Positions 1 through 9,699 of a stretch of 64,000 nt of DNA are shown here, piece by piece. How positions within the stretch are numbered: position 1 is the stretch's first letter; each line of letters begins with the position of its first letter. Under the pieces are notes generated by a model that had not been told where the DNA came from, ran no database searches, and saw only the letters and a program-made list of their open reading frames with translations. Origin of the DNA: Pempheris klunzingeri (taxonomy: Eukaryota; Chordata; Actinopteri; Acropomatiformes; Pempheridae); assembly GCF_042242105.1 (NCBI RefSeq), contig NC_092035.1, forward strand, positions 6,544,477 through 6,608,476, written 5' to 3'. The position numbers and the translations under genes were made by a program.

Positions 1-204
1 AGGTCATACAGTTTGTGGTAACGTTAATCAATACATTAATAGTGTTAATTCAAATCCAGTGTTCTGTAATTGGTTATATATGATGTTGTTAGTACTTACT
101 CTGTTACATATATATTTAGCGCAGTTAGTACAAATTTGAGGCTCAGTATTGTATAATTGGCCTTTTAAAAGTAGTGATCAAAAGTAATAATAAAATTCCC
201 CACA
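1..204 (-). mobile_element. 3' LTR of endogenous retrovirus (partial, runs off the window)
   Basis: These 204 bases appear identical to 4900-5103. On the - strand the LTR begins TGTGGGG at 204 and continues past base 1. It lies immediately after the polypurine tract that follows env, so it is the U3 start of the 3' LTR. Identity with the other LTR over the visible part suggests a recent insertion. Confidence 0.9.
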
Positions 205-219
205 AATCCCTCCTTTCAC
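205..219 (-). other. Retroviral polypurine tract
   Basis: On the - strand a purine-rich run (GAAAGGAGGGATT) directly precedes the TGTGGGG start of the 3' LTR. This is the position and composition expected for the plus-strand primer of a retrovirus. Confidence 0.75.
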
Positions 220-244
220 ACCCTTTGGGTGTGAATCCACCAGA

Positions 245-2431
245 CTAGTAGTCAAAAAACCCTGGTCCCTCCTTTTGCCCCAGAGTAGAGGTGTGTGAGG
301 GCTGGGACACGATGACATAATCATCGAGGCACTCCTCCTCCTCTGTCAGCATAGTCATTTGGTAAGGTGGGGGCTGAGGAGTCTCCTTGGCGAGTGCAGT
401 AACTATCAGGCGATTTACCAGTGTGCGAACACAGGGGATGCAGCAGCAGCCACACAACACGAGAATAGCACCGAACACAGCTACGGAGACAAGAATGGAC
501 ATGAACAGATCCTTCCATTTACCAAACCAAGTGTCTAGCATGGAGCTGAAGGGGTCATTAATCCCTGCATTGTCAGCCAGCTCCTCAGACAGAGAAGTGA
601 GTCCCTGCAGGGCTCGAGTGATAGAACCGTCAGGAGCAGTGTTATTGGGGATGAACGTGCAACAGGCAGAACCAAACATCTTACAGACTCCACCTTGTTC
701 GGCTAGCAACATGTCCAACGCCATCCTGTTTTGCCAGGCCATCAGGCTGGTCTTGTCCAATTGCTCGTGTAGACCTGCAACTGCATCCCTGGTGTAGTTC
801 ACAAACCTCTGCTGGTTATAGTAAATGTAGTTAATCCAATCAACATTCTTATTGACGGTAGACCACCAGAAAAACATTGACTCAAAACCTGCAGCTATCT
901 GATTGCGTGCCTTATACTCATCTGGGACTCCCCGAGGGACCCCAATGGCGTCAATATAGATGGATGGATTGAAACTCCCTGGCACAATGGAGCGTGCGGA
1001 ACGGGGGCTGGAAGAGCCCCCCTCCTTCTGCAGGCTCTGAAAGGCAGATTCAGTTAGAGGCAGAGCATAGAAAGGCATAACCAGCTGGACCAGAGCACAG
1101 GTCCCCACCCAGTTTTTAGGCAACACAGGAAGCAAGGTCCGCTCGCCACAAAACCACCAAGTGTCAGCTCTAGCTGTGGTCATGTCATTCATGCCTAATG
1201 GGATGGACGTGGAGGCGGTGTTAACATCAATCGTAACATTACACCAAGTCAGGGTTCCTACCTCCACGCCAGAGTCTGCCTGCCGCCGGAAACACGTGTA
1301 GTTGGCTGCGAACGGTGTGAAGGGAGGCGGGATAACTGTTGTTGGAGAGGCAGGCAGCAGGTAATGCAGGGTGCGACACCTGATGTCATTCGGCAGGCTG
1401 GGAGAGGTGAACAGCTGAAGCATGCAACCAAAACCAACAGGGTCATTATACACAGTGAGTCTGAACGGTACAGTGCCCAACACAGGCCTGGCGGGAGCAC
1501 ATGCAATACAATTTTTGACTTTCAACTCTGCTGCCGAATACATCACCCAGTCCAACCATGCATTAGCCTCTGTGAAGCCTGTCTCCACGGCAACCAATTT
1601 CCTAAGAGTGGTGGCATTGAGATAGGTAACGAGGTTGGTTGGCAGGGGAGTTTGGGGCCCGGGAGTGTGATTGGCAATACCTGTTCTGTCGTCCCTTGCC
1701 GACGCCGATCTGGGTCTTATGTTGAAGTAAACCCATCCTTTTGGATCTTTGCCTGAAACATAGGCAGCCAGAGTATATAAACGAGAATCACATTTTTGTG
1801 GGTTGCGCAGTGTGAAGAGGAGTGGGTTACATGAGGTTAGACCACAGTCGCTAGGCACCTGTCCTCTTACCACTGTCATCCTTCCCTTTAGGTCATAGCA
1901 ATCGTCCCTGTTAGGAATTTTGTATCCCCAGTCTGTTCTACTGGTTGTCCAGACTGCCTGGGACCAGACAGAACACAGTCGGCTTGCTCTGCTGTTGCTG
2001 TACACCATGCACACATACTTAACTGACCGTAGGAGGGCTCTCGCGGCTGTAACAGTTCTACAAGGGACCACAGAACAGAAATCTACCATTACCGTTTCAG
2101 TCACTCCTTCAGTGAAGGTTATGTTCACTGCCGGGGGGTACCAGGTGATGGTCTCCCTGGGAGACCATCCTCTGGCTCTCCTGGTGACTCTGCGTTTAGG
2201 GATCACCTGTGGAGACAGTGGGAGGGGTCTTACAACAGCTGTGGATTGCGTTGGTGTGGTGGGACATGGGACTGAAGTGGCCACATTCAGAACCACGTGG
2301 TGCTTTGGCGTTAGTATTTCCCACCACATCAAGGGAAATCCCACCATAATGACAATGATTGCGAGCGCGCCCCATAGTGGTGGGTTGTCTTGTATGGAGG
2401 CTCTCATTGCCCTAAGCGGGCTGGAGTACAT
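245..2431 (-). CDS. env: Endogenous retroviral envelope glycoprotein, gamma-type, full-length ORF
   Basis: An uninterrupted 728-codon ORF lies just inside the 3' LTR. An N-terminal hydrophobic stretch (about residues 18-37) could be a signal or anchor. The surface subunit has many Cys and N-glycosylation sites and a CXXC motif at 308-311. A furin-like RSAR site at 477-480 separates it from the transmembrane subunit. That subunit carries a CX6CC motif at 583-591, preceded by the region where gamma-type Envs have the immunosuppressive-like segment. A membrane helix spans about 641-669, and a cytoplasmic tail contains PPPY at 687-690. CXXC plus CX6CC is the hallmark of gamma-type Envs with a disulfide-linked SU-TM. 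The family fits fish ERV Envs, including captured env genes known in percomorph fish, but here it still sits between LTRs. No break is visible. Whether it is expressed or functional cannot be told from sequence. Confidence 0.93.
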   Translation of the reverse strand: MYSSPLRAMRASIQDNPPLWGALAIIVIMVGFPLMWWEILTPKHHVVLNVATSVPCPTTPTQSTAVVRPLPLSPQVIPKRRVTRRARGWSPRETITWYPPAVNITFTEGVTETVMVDFCSVVPCRTVTAARALLRSVKYVCMVYSNSRASRLCSVWSQAVWTTSRTDWGYKIPNRDDCYDLKGRMTVVRGQVPSDCGLTSCNPLLFTLRNPQKCDSRLYTLAAYVSGKDPKGWVYFNIRPRSASARDDRTGIANHTPGPQTPLPTNLVTYLNATTLRKLVAVETGFTEANAWLDWVMYSAAELKVKNCIACAPARPVLGTVPFRLTVYNDPVGFGCMLQLFTSPSLPNDIRCRTLHYLLPASPTTVIPPPFTPFAANYTCFRRQADSGVEVGTLTWCNVTIDVNTASTSIPLGMNDMTTARADTWWFCGERTLLPVLPKNWVGTCALVQLVMPFYALPLTESAFQSLQKEGGSSSPRSARSIVPGSFNPSIYIDAIGVPRGVPDEYKARNQIAAGFESMFFWWSTVNKNVDWINYIYYNQQRFVNYTRDAVAGLHEQLDKTSLMAWQNRMALDMLLAEQGGVCKMFGSACCTFIPNNTAPDGSITRALQGLTSLSEELADNAGINDPFSSMLDTWFGKWKDLFMSILVSVAVFGAILVLCGCCCIPCVRTLVNRLIVTALAKETPQPPPYQMTMLTEEEECLDDYVIVSQPSHTSTLGQKEGPGFFDY

Positions 2432-2450
2432 GCTTGGTTATCAAATGTGC

Positions 2451-2930
2451 CTATGTTTTGGAAAAATCAGCCAAATCACTTCTAACCTCTCGTAATGTCT
2501 GAGAGGGCGGGTCTGCTGGTACACAATGTGTGAGGTGGTGCCAATTTGCTCCTGCTTTACCTTTTACCTGGACAGCATGTGAGGTGCGCTCAGTTACCTC
2601 CCACGGTCCAGACCACCTGGGTTCCGACCACATTCTCTTGTGGACCTTCACCCGTACCCAGTCACCCACTTGTACCTGTGCAGGAGGCGGGACAACGGCT
2701 GCTTCTGGTCTCTGCTCGACCTATTGGACCTGTGTAGACAAAGCTCGAGTAGGGTCAGTCAGAGATTTCATGTAGTCGTCACAGTCAAATTGCCACACAT
2801 CCAACAGGGGCGTATGCCCCGCCTCACTGGGAGGACCAGGCATAGGCCGACCTGTCAGCAGCTCATGTGGACTTAAGTGTGTTCTGCTGCTCCGAGAACT
2901 CCTCATGGACATTAGTGCTGCGTCTTTCTC
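2451..2930 (-). pseudogene. pol: Retroviral pol remnant (integrase C-terminal region)
   Basis: On the - strand, about 155 codons resemble the integrase end of gamma-type Pol. A stretch with [14 protein letters not shown] (2880-2830) precedes a C-terminal SH3-like domain with GDWVRVKVHKR, EPRW-like and GPW motifs (2667-2560). An in-frame TAG at 2723-2721 splits the two pieces, which are otherwise in one frame. The reading ends at 2451, 20 bases before the env start. Protease, reverse transcriptase, RNase H and the integrase core are absent upstream, so this is a deleted fragment. Confidence 0.8.
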
Positions 2931-2944
2931 CGCGTCTTTTAACC

Positions 2945-4072
2945 CAACTTTATAGCTATATTTTGCAGTCAGAGCAGTTCAGCAGGAGCACAACACACTC
3001 AATCCTTCCTTCCAGTAACCGATCTCCCACTCCTTTTTCTATCCTCTCTCCTTGTCCTTTTTTTTTTTTTTTTACCAGAGAGTCACTGCTCAGCGGTGAG
3101 CAGACTCTCCCCCCTCCTTCTCCTCCACTGTCAGCCGGTCTTGTTTTGACGTCACAAAACCCGCTTTTGCGGAACTGCTCCTTAGTTCTACTTCAATGGA
3201 GCTCTAACATCCACAGAAAATACAAAACAGTATCCAAAATGCATCAAGAACACACACAAAAACTTGTAAATACTACTAAACTACAATATGGCGTGGCTTT
3301 CAATTTGACCTTTTTAGGACGACCCAGTGCACCACACTGGAGGTGAGACAACAAGGCACTCGTCAGCTACCATGCGTAACTCACTCACCAACATGCCGTT
3401 CCAAACGGGCCTGGCAACTGTCCCGCAGGCTCTCTACCAGGTCTTTTGCACTGGCCTCGTCAATCCTTAATTGTAATTTTAATTCTTCAGCAGGATAAGA
3501 GTCGCATCTCCCGCAGGCGCTGGCTCTTTCCTCTGGTATACCTTTATTTTACTACCACACAAACTCCACACGCCGGAGGAGCCCCTCTTTAGGGTAATTT
3601 CCTTACTCTAATTCTTCAGCTGCATTGGGGTCGTCACAATCCCGCAGGCGCTGCCCCCGCTGCACTGGTATAGTTATTTAGTTCAGATCCCCACTCTTAG
3701 GTGGAGCCCCTCGCCGGGGGATTTTACTCTTTATTCTCTTTTCAGGCCTCTTCTTTATCTCTTTTTCTCTTTACTCTCGAGGTTTTTTTTTCACTACTTT
3801 GGCTTGATGCCAGTTATATCACAACATTATTCCCACAGTAGGAAACATCACAGTCCAGCTTTTAAATTCAGCAATTTAGTTCTCTTTGCTTACCTCCAAA
3901 CACTCACACTCTAAGGTATTTGCAACATTAAACTATGCAGAATTTGGTTTATCACAACAGGTTTCTGCTTACCTTTGAGATGTGGGCCCGTGTGAGTGTC
4001 CAGAGGGTCGCAAGGAGATGTCCAGGCCCTGGATGGCGGGTCTGGGGACTCTGCCCGTCGTCCTTTTCCTCG
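2945..4072 (-). other. Deleted ERV interior: leader/gag-like residue with an internal duplication
   Basis: This stretch between the primer-binding site and the pol remnant holds no long ORF. It contains a poly-T run (3059-3073), an imperfect duplication (about 3474-3595 versus 3596-3720, sharing the words cccgcaggcgctg, attcttcagc and ggagcccctc), and on the - strand a short open stretch (about 3490-3390) ending at a GTGAGT donor-like site. It probably derives from the 5' leader or gag, but no gag domain was recognised. Confidence 0.45.
3474..3720. repeat. Imperfect tandem duplication, two units of about 122 bp
   Basis: Both units read attcttcagc, then a ggat/gggtc segment, cccgcaggcgctg, ctggtata, ggagcccctc, in the same order. 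Divergence between the units is considerable, so the duplication is older than the LTR pair suggests for the insertion itself; it was probably already in the parent virus. Confidence 0.6.
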
Positions 4073-4092
4073 AAATCACGTCGGGGTCACCA
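4073..4092 (-). other. Primer-binding site matching tRNA-Trp
   Basis: The + strand here reads as the last bases of vertebrate tRNA-Trp including the CCA end (ATCACGTCGGGGTCACCA). The - strand PBS is therefore TGGTGACCCCGACGTGAT, starting three bases after the LTR. The match to the tRNA-Trp acceptor and T arm looks exact from memory. Confidence 0.85.
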
Positions 4093-4095
4093 ATT

Positions 4096-5103
4096 TGTCA
4101 GCGTGTTCGTTTTTTCGATGAAGGACAGGCAACTTCTCTCATTTGAGGTGTTTTATTTTCTGTGTGAATAAGTATTGAGCTTGATCAAGGACTCAGTCTG
4201 AGCTCTGAAAACCACAGTCAGCAAGCTGTTAGTCTGTAGCCAACAGGTCCCAGAGTGAGCCCCGAAGCACATATGCAGTAACAGTATATACATTTCACCA
4301 AGAATACAATTATTTTTGATTGGTTGACTAGGTGGGGAGTAGCCGTGGATTTATGCTTGGCCCTCCCTTCGTTGGTGCACAGGCTGGTCCCAGCCTCTTG
4401 GCATCACGACCTTCATCCAGCAGCCGTACCTGTAACAAAGTATCCTCCCTGGTGACCTTTCCCTATCGTGTGTGTGCATCTTACAATGGAGTCTTTCTGA
4501 GAACATCCCTCCCGTGTAGTTATCTCATCCTGCTGTTCCAGTAACGGCCTCCCACCAGCCTCGTCCTTGGAGCTCCCAGTACTGGGTGTGAAGTAGTTTA
4601 TGAGATGTGTAGTGGTGCATGTAAGCGTGTACTTTCTTGCCATATACATCCCACTTAATCATCATGTGTCTGGCCCTTCAGAACCTGGGGCCAGTGCTTG
4701 TTCCCCTCTTTAGCAATTGTGGGGTATGGCTCTTCCCTGTGGCGGTGCATTGCATTAATAAGTCTCTCCCTGCTGATTAACACAGTACATGCATTGTCAG
4801 TAAGAACTGAGCTTCCAATGTTAGCAACACAAATGATTCTAATGATTGGTTATATAGTGTTATTAGTTCACTCACAGGTCATGTAGTTAGTTCAAATAAA
4901 GGTCATACAGTTTGTGGTAACGTTAATCAATACATTAATAGTGTTAATTCAAATCCAGTGTTCTGTAATTGGTTATATATGATGTTGTTAGTACTTACTC
5001 TGTTACATATATATTTAGCGCAGTTAGTACAAATTTGAGGCTCAGTATTGTATAATTGGCCTTTTAAAAGTAGTGATCAAAAGTAATAATAAAATTCCCC
5101 ACA
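4096..5103 (-). mobile_element. 5' LTR of endogenous retrovirus
   Basis: About 1008 bp. On the + strand it starts TGTCAGC and ends CCCCACA, giving TG...CA ends and a TGT/ACA inverted terminus. On the - strand it carries a TATA-like TATATAC near 4290 and an AATAAA signal at 4155-4150, about 55 bases before the end, as expected for an R-U5 region. Its first 204 bases (5103-4900) match the partial LTR at 204-1. The PBS follows at 4092. Confidence 0.88.
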
Positions 5104-5469
5104 ATAGGAAAGCCTTCCTTCTCCGATAACCTGAACACACTCTCGTGCAAAGACATATACAAATGTCTTAGTTGATCATATAGCCTAGATTCTATCTACT
5201 AGCTGCAGGTGCATCAACTTTGTCTGACTTAAACGACTTAAAGAGCTACTGCTTACTGTTTAGTTTGCTGGACTTCAATGACAGATCAAGAAGAAGCTGT
5301 TATTGCCTTTTCCCCCCACAGTATTTATAAAAAAAAACCAGCATGTATTTCATTTGCTTTGTTCTTGCTCTGTGGTTTGCTTGCTGTCATACAAGATGAT
5401 GCTTGTGTTGTTTCCTAGTGACCCAAGTATGACAGTGATGCCTCGTCATGTTCTTCTCTTCTCTCTTAG
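5104..5469. other. Flank between ERV and boule-like exon; no gene seen
   Basis: AT-rich, without a clear exon. A pyrimidine tract with an acceptor-like cccccacag lies at about 5310-5321, but no open reading after it resembles the expected boule first exon. Confidence 0.5.
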
Positions 5470-7849
5470 AATGGCAGCAGCTCCTCCAGCCTTGGTGTGT
5501 TACCTCGAGAACACCACGATGACAGCCTAACTCGCCACAGCCCCCGTCTTGGCACTGCTATCCCTAATCAGATTTTCGTCTGAGGAATTGACTGCAAGGT
5601 GAGAGCTGCAACTTGGCCCAGACTGAGTGTCTTACTGTAGAGTAGACACTAGAGGGCAGCAAAGCATGTCAAAAATCTAATGTCAGGATGAGATTCCTGT
5701 CATTTCTCCTCTGGCTAATAAACCTAGAAAATGCCAAAATCGTAAAAAAAATGTATTGTCAAGACCAGACATTACCTACTTAATGGAATCAAAACTCAGT
5801 TTTTAGTGTTCTTCTAAATTCTGCTTTACAGGTAACAAATGGCGCTTTTCCACTAGCACCTACTCGCCTCTACTCGACTCGACTCGAGTAGAGTAGTGCT
5901 AAAACTGTGTTATGGAAAAGCACCAAAAGTGTCGATTGGGAACCACTTGTTTCTTGGCTTTGTCAAACTGAAGTTACTTATCACTTTCTCCTGTTGCCTC
6001 ATCTTTTAACGCTGCACAATAATCTGAAATTGTTCATTGTGGAACAAATGAATGAAGTCAAACAGCAACCATCTTGTGGGGTGATAACATTCAAAAATAT
6101 ATATGTGTGTGTTTGTGCATTTTTATGAAGGTTAATGAGGGTGACCTCCGACATGTCTTCTCTCAACATGGTGCAGTGAAAGAGGTGAAGATTGTGAACA
6201 ATCGCTCAGGAACTTCAAAAGGGTGAGATAATTCTCTGTCCTTTGATTTCCAACATTATTCACAGATTTACTGTTAAAGTTAAAACGGTTTACTTTGATT
6301 CTGTCTCATTGGACAGGTATGGGTTTGTTGCATTTGAAAGTGAAGATGATGCATTGAAAGTCCTTCATGAAGTGAGTAGAAGCAGGCCATTAAAGTATCT
6401 TGCAACTAAATGTCCTGGACATGTTCAGTATGATAATGCGGAGTATATCCCACACGTTCTAGTCTAATGTGGCTGCTATATTAAAGGGTAATGGAATTTG
6501 TTTCAAAGACAAGAAGCTCAGCATTGGTCAGGCTGTCCGCACGATGCAAGCCTCAGGACAAAGTAAGTTTGCCGTGATTTTTAAAATAAAACAAGCTTTA
6601 AAAAAGCCCATTAAAAGGCACAGGTTTACTGTATTGTGGTTTCTTTGTTTGTCTAGTTAAGAGCACCCCCGTAGCCGGCCTTGACTCTGCCATACCTCTG
6701 CTGACGTCCTGTGGGGCGCTGTGCCTGACCACATCCACAGGCTATCCCAATACCTACTGAGATGGGGTGTCCTATTCCCACTGCCCCAACATGAGCCCTC
6801 CTGCCCACCACTGGCCTGTCAGTTCTTACTCATACCCATATAACACTACACATAAATAACAATAATTAACCATTGTTGATTTAAAAAATCTGCTTATCAT
6901 TTCATATGCTTTTCACATACCAATTTCTGAAGCTATGACAGCAGGCCTAGCAAGAGCTTGAGTTTTCTTGCTGCCTTTTCTTTGAAACAAGTAAAAGAAA
7001 TAGAAACAGATATAAGACTAGTTTGATGATATGAATATGAATGATATGAATATTCCGTTATGTGTGATTTATGTACGTTTATTCTTTAGCAGTCTGCTCC
7101 TCCAGTAGTGCTTCCTCAGTGCAATCGGCCTGTTTATCACCACTATCAGCTCAGCCCTTCAGCGATATGTTGCTTTCTCATCATGTCACTATTTAAGAAA
7201 CACAGCAGGGGTTTGACTTTTATTTAACTGTCTGCTTTCTTCCTACATCACCCTCTCTCCAGTGTTTCCCAAACCAGTATCAGTGGAATATCTTCGAGGT
7301 AGGTAAAATAAAGCCATTCATTCTTTTTAGTCCAGGTGATTTTGGCCAATTCATCTTTCATCAGTGTTTTGTTGTCCAGTCACCCATGCCCTCCAGTCCA
7401 GCCGTGTACTCCCAGCAGTCAGAACATCTTTACCACTCTGCCGATGGAGGCTCTGTCCAGCCTCCCCTGTCGGTCCTGGAGGGCGTCACACCAGAGGTAC
7501 AGATTCACCACGGAAATTCAAAACACGTGTAAGTGCAACTCGTTTAACTTGTTTGGAATACAGAATGTTTGTTGAATGTAGAAGTTTGTTGGTGGAGAGA
7601 CAAATATTGAGTTTACAACTAAATGTTATGTTGTAACATCTGTCTGATTTAAGAGCTTGCAAATGCAAACACTTCCTTTTCTGCTTTTTTTATGTCTAAA
7701 CATCCACACTTGTTCTTAACTGGAGCGCATGTTGGTCTCTTCCTATACTTTTACAGTTGGTAGAGCCCACGGTGCACCAGGTTTACCCACGGTATCCTCA
7801 GAGAGCTGAAGGAATGACGCCCTTTGTTCTGCAACATGATCCTGGAAAA
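5470..7849 (+). pseudogene. boll: Boule-like (DAZ family) RNA-binding protein, unprocessed pseudogene
   Basis: Boule is a germline translational regulator with one RRM. Exon-like blocks follow each other in order: 5470-5598 (serine-rich N-terminus, then SLTRHSPRLGT), 6131-6222 (RRM, LRHVFSQHGAVKEVKIV), 6317-6371 (RNP1, KGYGFVAFE), 6487-6562 (FKDKKLSIGQAVR), 6657-6760, 7090-about 7168 (YHHYQ-type DAZ repeat), 7263-7298 (NQYQWN), 7380-7496 and 7757-7849. Nearly all have AG/GT borders and matching phases. However TGA at 5581-5583 replaces the first Gly of the RNP2 segment (FVGGID becomes FV*GID), and TGA at 6758-6760 follows TTSTGYPNTY. The donor after 7168 is weak and out of phase. The first exon is not visible; the ERV lies just upstream. 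Introns are retained, so this is not a processed copy. A working gene with an assembly error is less likely because of the two stops. Confidence 0.85.
5841..5934. mobile_element. Short MITE with GGCGCTTTTCC / GGAAAAGCACC ends
   Basis: Ends are near-perfect inverted repeats (ggcgcttttccacta and tatggaaaagcacc) and the middle is a CGAGTAGAG-type palindrome. The same termini bound the longer element at 26043-26446. It lies in the first visible intron of the boule pseudogene. Confidence 0.65.
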
Positions 7850-8476
7850 GTAAAAGGCCTGTTTTTTATAACCAAACACACAAATATCAGAGGGGGAAAT
7901 CTGTTGTGAGAAAGATATTATGCATAAGTCGCCGCCATCTTGTCAACCAACCTTTAATTGGAGATCAAACCCAGAAGGGGTAGAACTCCATCGAGTTTCT
8001 CCTGGTTTATAAGATTTATTTGTTGTCTTCCAAAGTGCTTAAATGATCTAGAAAGATGAAATAGGCTGAAATGACTGAAAATGATGTGCAAAAACATGAG
8101 CCCAGTCAGCCACATGGTGGTGCTGTAGTTAAGGCCCAAAAATGCAATTTTGGAAATAATGATAATGAATGTTGTTTTCTAAACATGCTGTATTTATAAA
8201 GGTAAAGCTGAAACGCTGGTCACCCACATCTGCGACCAACATTTATCACAAAGTTTGGCGTAGAAATCAGCCTTACAATCCAGGCAACATGCCCGTGTAT
8301 GGTCTCCAATAACCGGCTTCAAACAGCCTTTGAATTCAGTTTGATTCCCACTCCTTTCTCTGTTTTTGAGCATACACATTAGACTGAGACATGATGAGCT
8401 AGTTAGCTAGATTAGCTTATGTCACAGAGAGGCACACACACAGTGGACGAGGTGAGTTAGTGACTGAGGCTGTGTG
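7850..8476. other. Intergenic, no gene seen
   Basis: Downstream of the boule pseudogene. No ORF with recognisable similarity and no clear terminal boule exon. A GCTAGTTAGCTAGATTAGCT run lies at about 8398-8418, a word type abundant in the palindrome units further on. Confidence 0.5.
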
Positions 8477-8484
8477 GCTCAAAT

Positions 8485-9437
8485 TAGAGATGTGACGTTC
8501 GCGAACGAGTCGAGTCTTTGAACGGCTCTTTTAAGTGAATGATGAGAACCGATTCGCAGTTGCGAGCCGTTCGTTTGCGAACCGTTCTTATATGCAAATT
8601 GCCTGCTCTGCCTTCATGTGTCACCTGTGTGCCCCACGAGTCTGAGTTGTCCACGCTGCCTTCACCTGAACGACTAATGACATGAGTTTGAGTCGTCCAC
8701 AGCACGCTCCATTGACGTAAACGCAGCTACAGATGCGCAGCATTAGGGGAGGAGATATTAGTGAGTGCTGCCCGACTGGACTGAAGAGATTTACATTCAG
8801 GGAGCAGGAGATATTAACGATTGAAGAAATGTTATTTGTTATTGTTTCCATTGTTTTGATGTGGATTCGAGTCAAGGAGCTGAGTTCCTGTTTGTAAAGT
8901 AGTTCAGGTGAACACACACCAGGTAGTTTAGTACAATTATGCATTCACATTTGTATCATGTCCTAATTTCTATTCTAGTTTTATTTATATTATTTTTATT
9001 TCTGTATTGTTAAAATGTTCATGTGTGGAAAATTTCACACTAAAGTTATTTTGCATGGAAGTTATCTGCAGCCTGCATAGTTTTTATTGTGCCACAAAGT
9101 TTTTTAGTTGAGGGGAAAATTCTAAATAGTGATCTCACTGTCAAAGCATGTTGGTATGGCACCATCTTATGGAATGATTACACTGAAAACACAAGCCAAA
9201 TGAAATTATAATCAATATTTCAGAATAGATATGTATAAATTTGAATTATTCTGAACCAAATCTTATTTTACAACTGCTACCAGTGATTGTTTCCTTGATG
9301 AAAACAAGTTACCCCTGGTTGACTTCTAATAAATAAATAAGTAAATATAACAACGAGTCAGTCGTTTGAACGGCTCTTTGAAAGGAACGGCTCCTCAAGA
9401 TCCGGCTCCCTTCAAAGAGCCATAAATCCCATCTCTA
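8485..9437. mobile_element. Non-autonomous hAT transposon with 8-bp target site duplication
   Basis: The element starts TAGAGATG and ends CATCTCTA, a perfect 8-base inverted terminus. It is flanked by the exact 8-bp direct repeat GCTCAAAT at 8477-8484 and 9438-9445. An 8-bp duplication is the signature of hAT transposases. Subterminal GAACGGCTCTTT words recur near both ends (about 8519 and 9367). At 953 bp it has no transposase ORF; the ORFs inside it are chance. Confidence 0.85.
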
Positions 9438-9470
9438 GCTCAAATGCAATGATTTATTTTAGTGTTACAT

Positions 9471-9680
9471 CAGCGGCGGTTCTGCGCGTGCGCGATTCAT
9501 GAGCAGGAGTGGAGTGGCTCTCCTCGGTCCTCTCTGCGGCTGCGCGAGGCTGCTGCGAGACCTTTGGGAGGGGGAGGGGGAGGGGCTAACGGTCACACCT
9601 GCTGCTAGTTAAGGAAATTAGGAAAGTCGCCTGATTGGCAGCACAGGAAATGATGTCAGCACACTTCCGCAGCAGCAGAT
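9471..9680. promoter_or_regulatory. CpG-rich segment at palindrome end, possible promoter
   Basis: GC- and CpG-rich sequence (gcggcggttctgcgcgtgcgcg, with gggagg repeats near 9568) in otherwise AT-rich DNA, just upstream of exon-like sequence of unit A. Mirrored at 37190-37343. Promoter function is inferred from composition only. Confidence 0.35.
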
Positions 9681-9699
9681 GACTTAAGAGCCTGAGCGG

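Noticed and set aside
1920-2495. 191-codon + strand ORF
   Set aside because: Lies antisense over the env start and has no protein hallmark; a shadow of env.
8484-8944. 73- and 107-codon - strand ORFs
   Set aside because: Inside the non-autonomous hAT element and without transposase motifs; chance frames.
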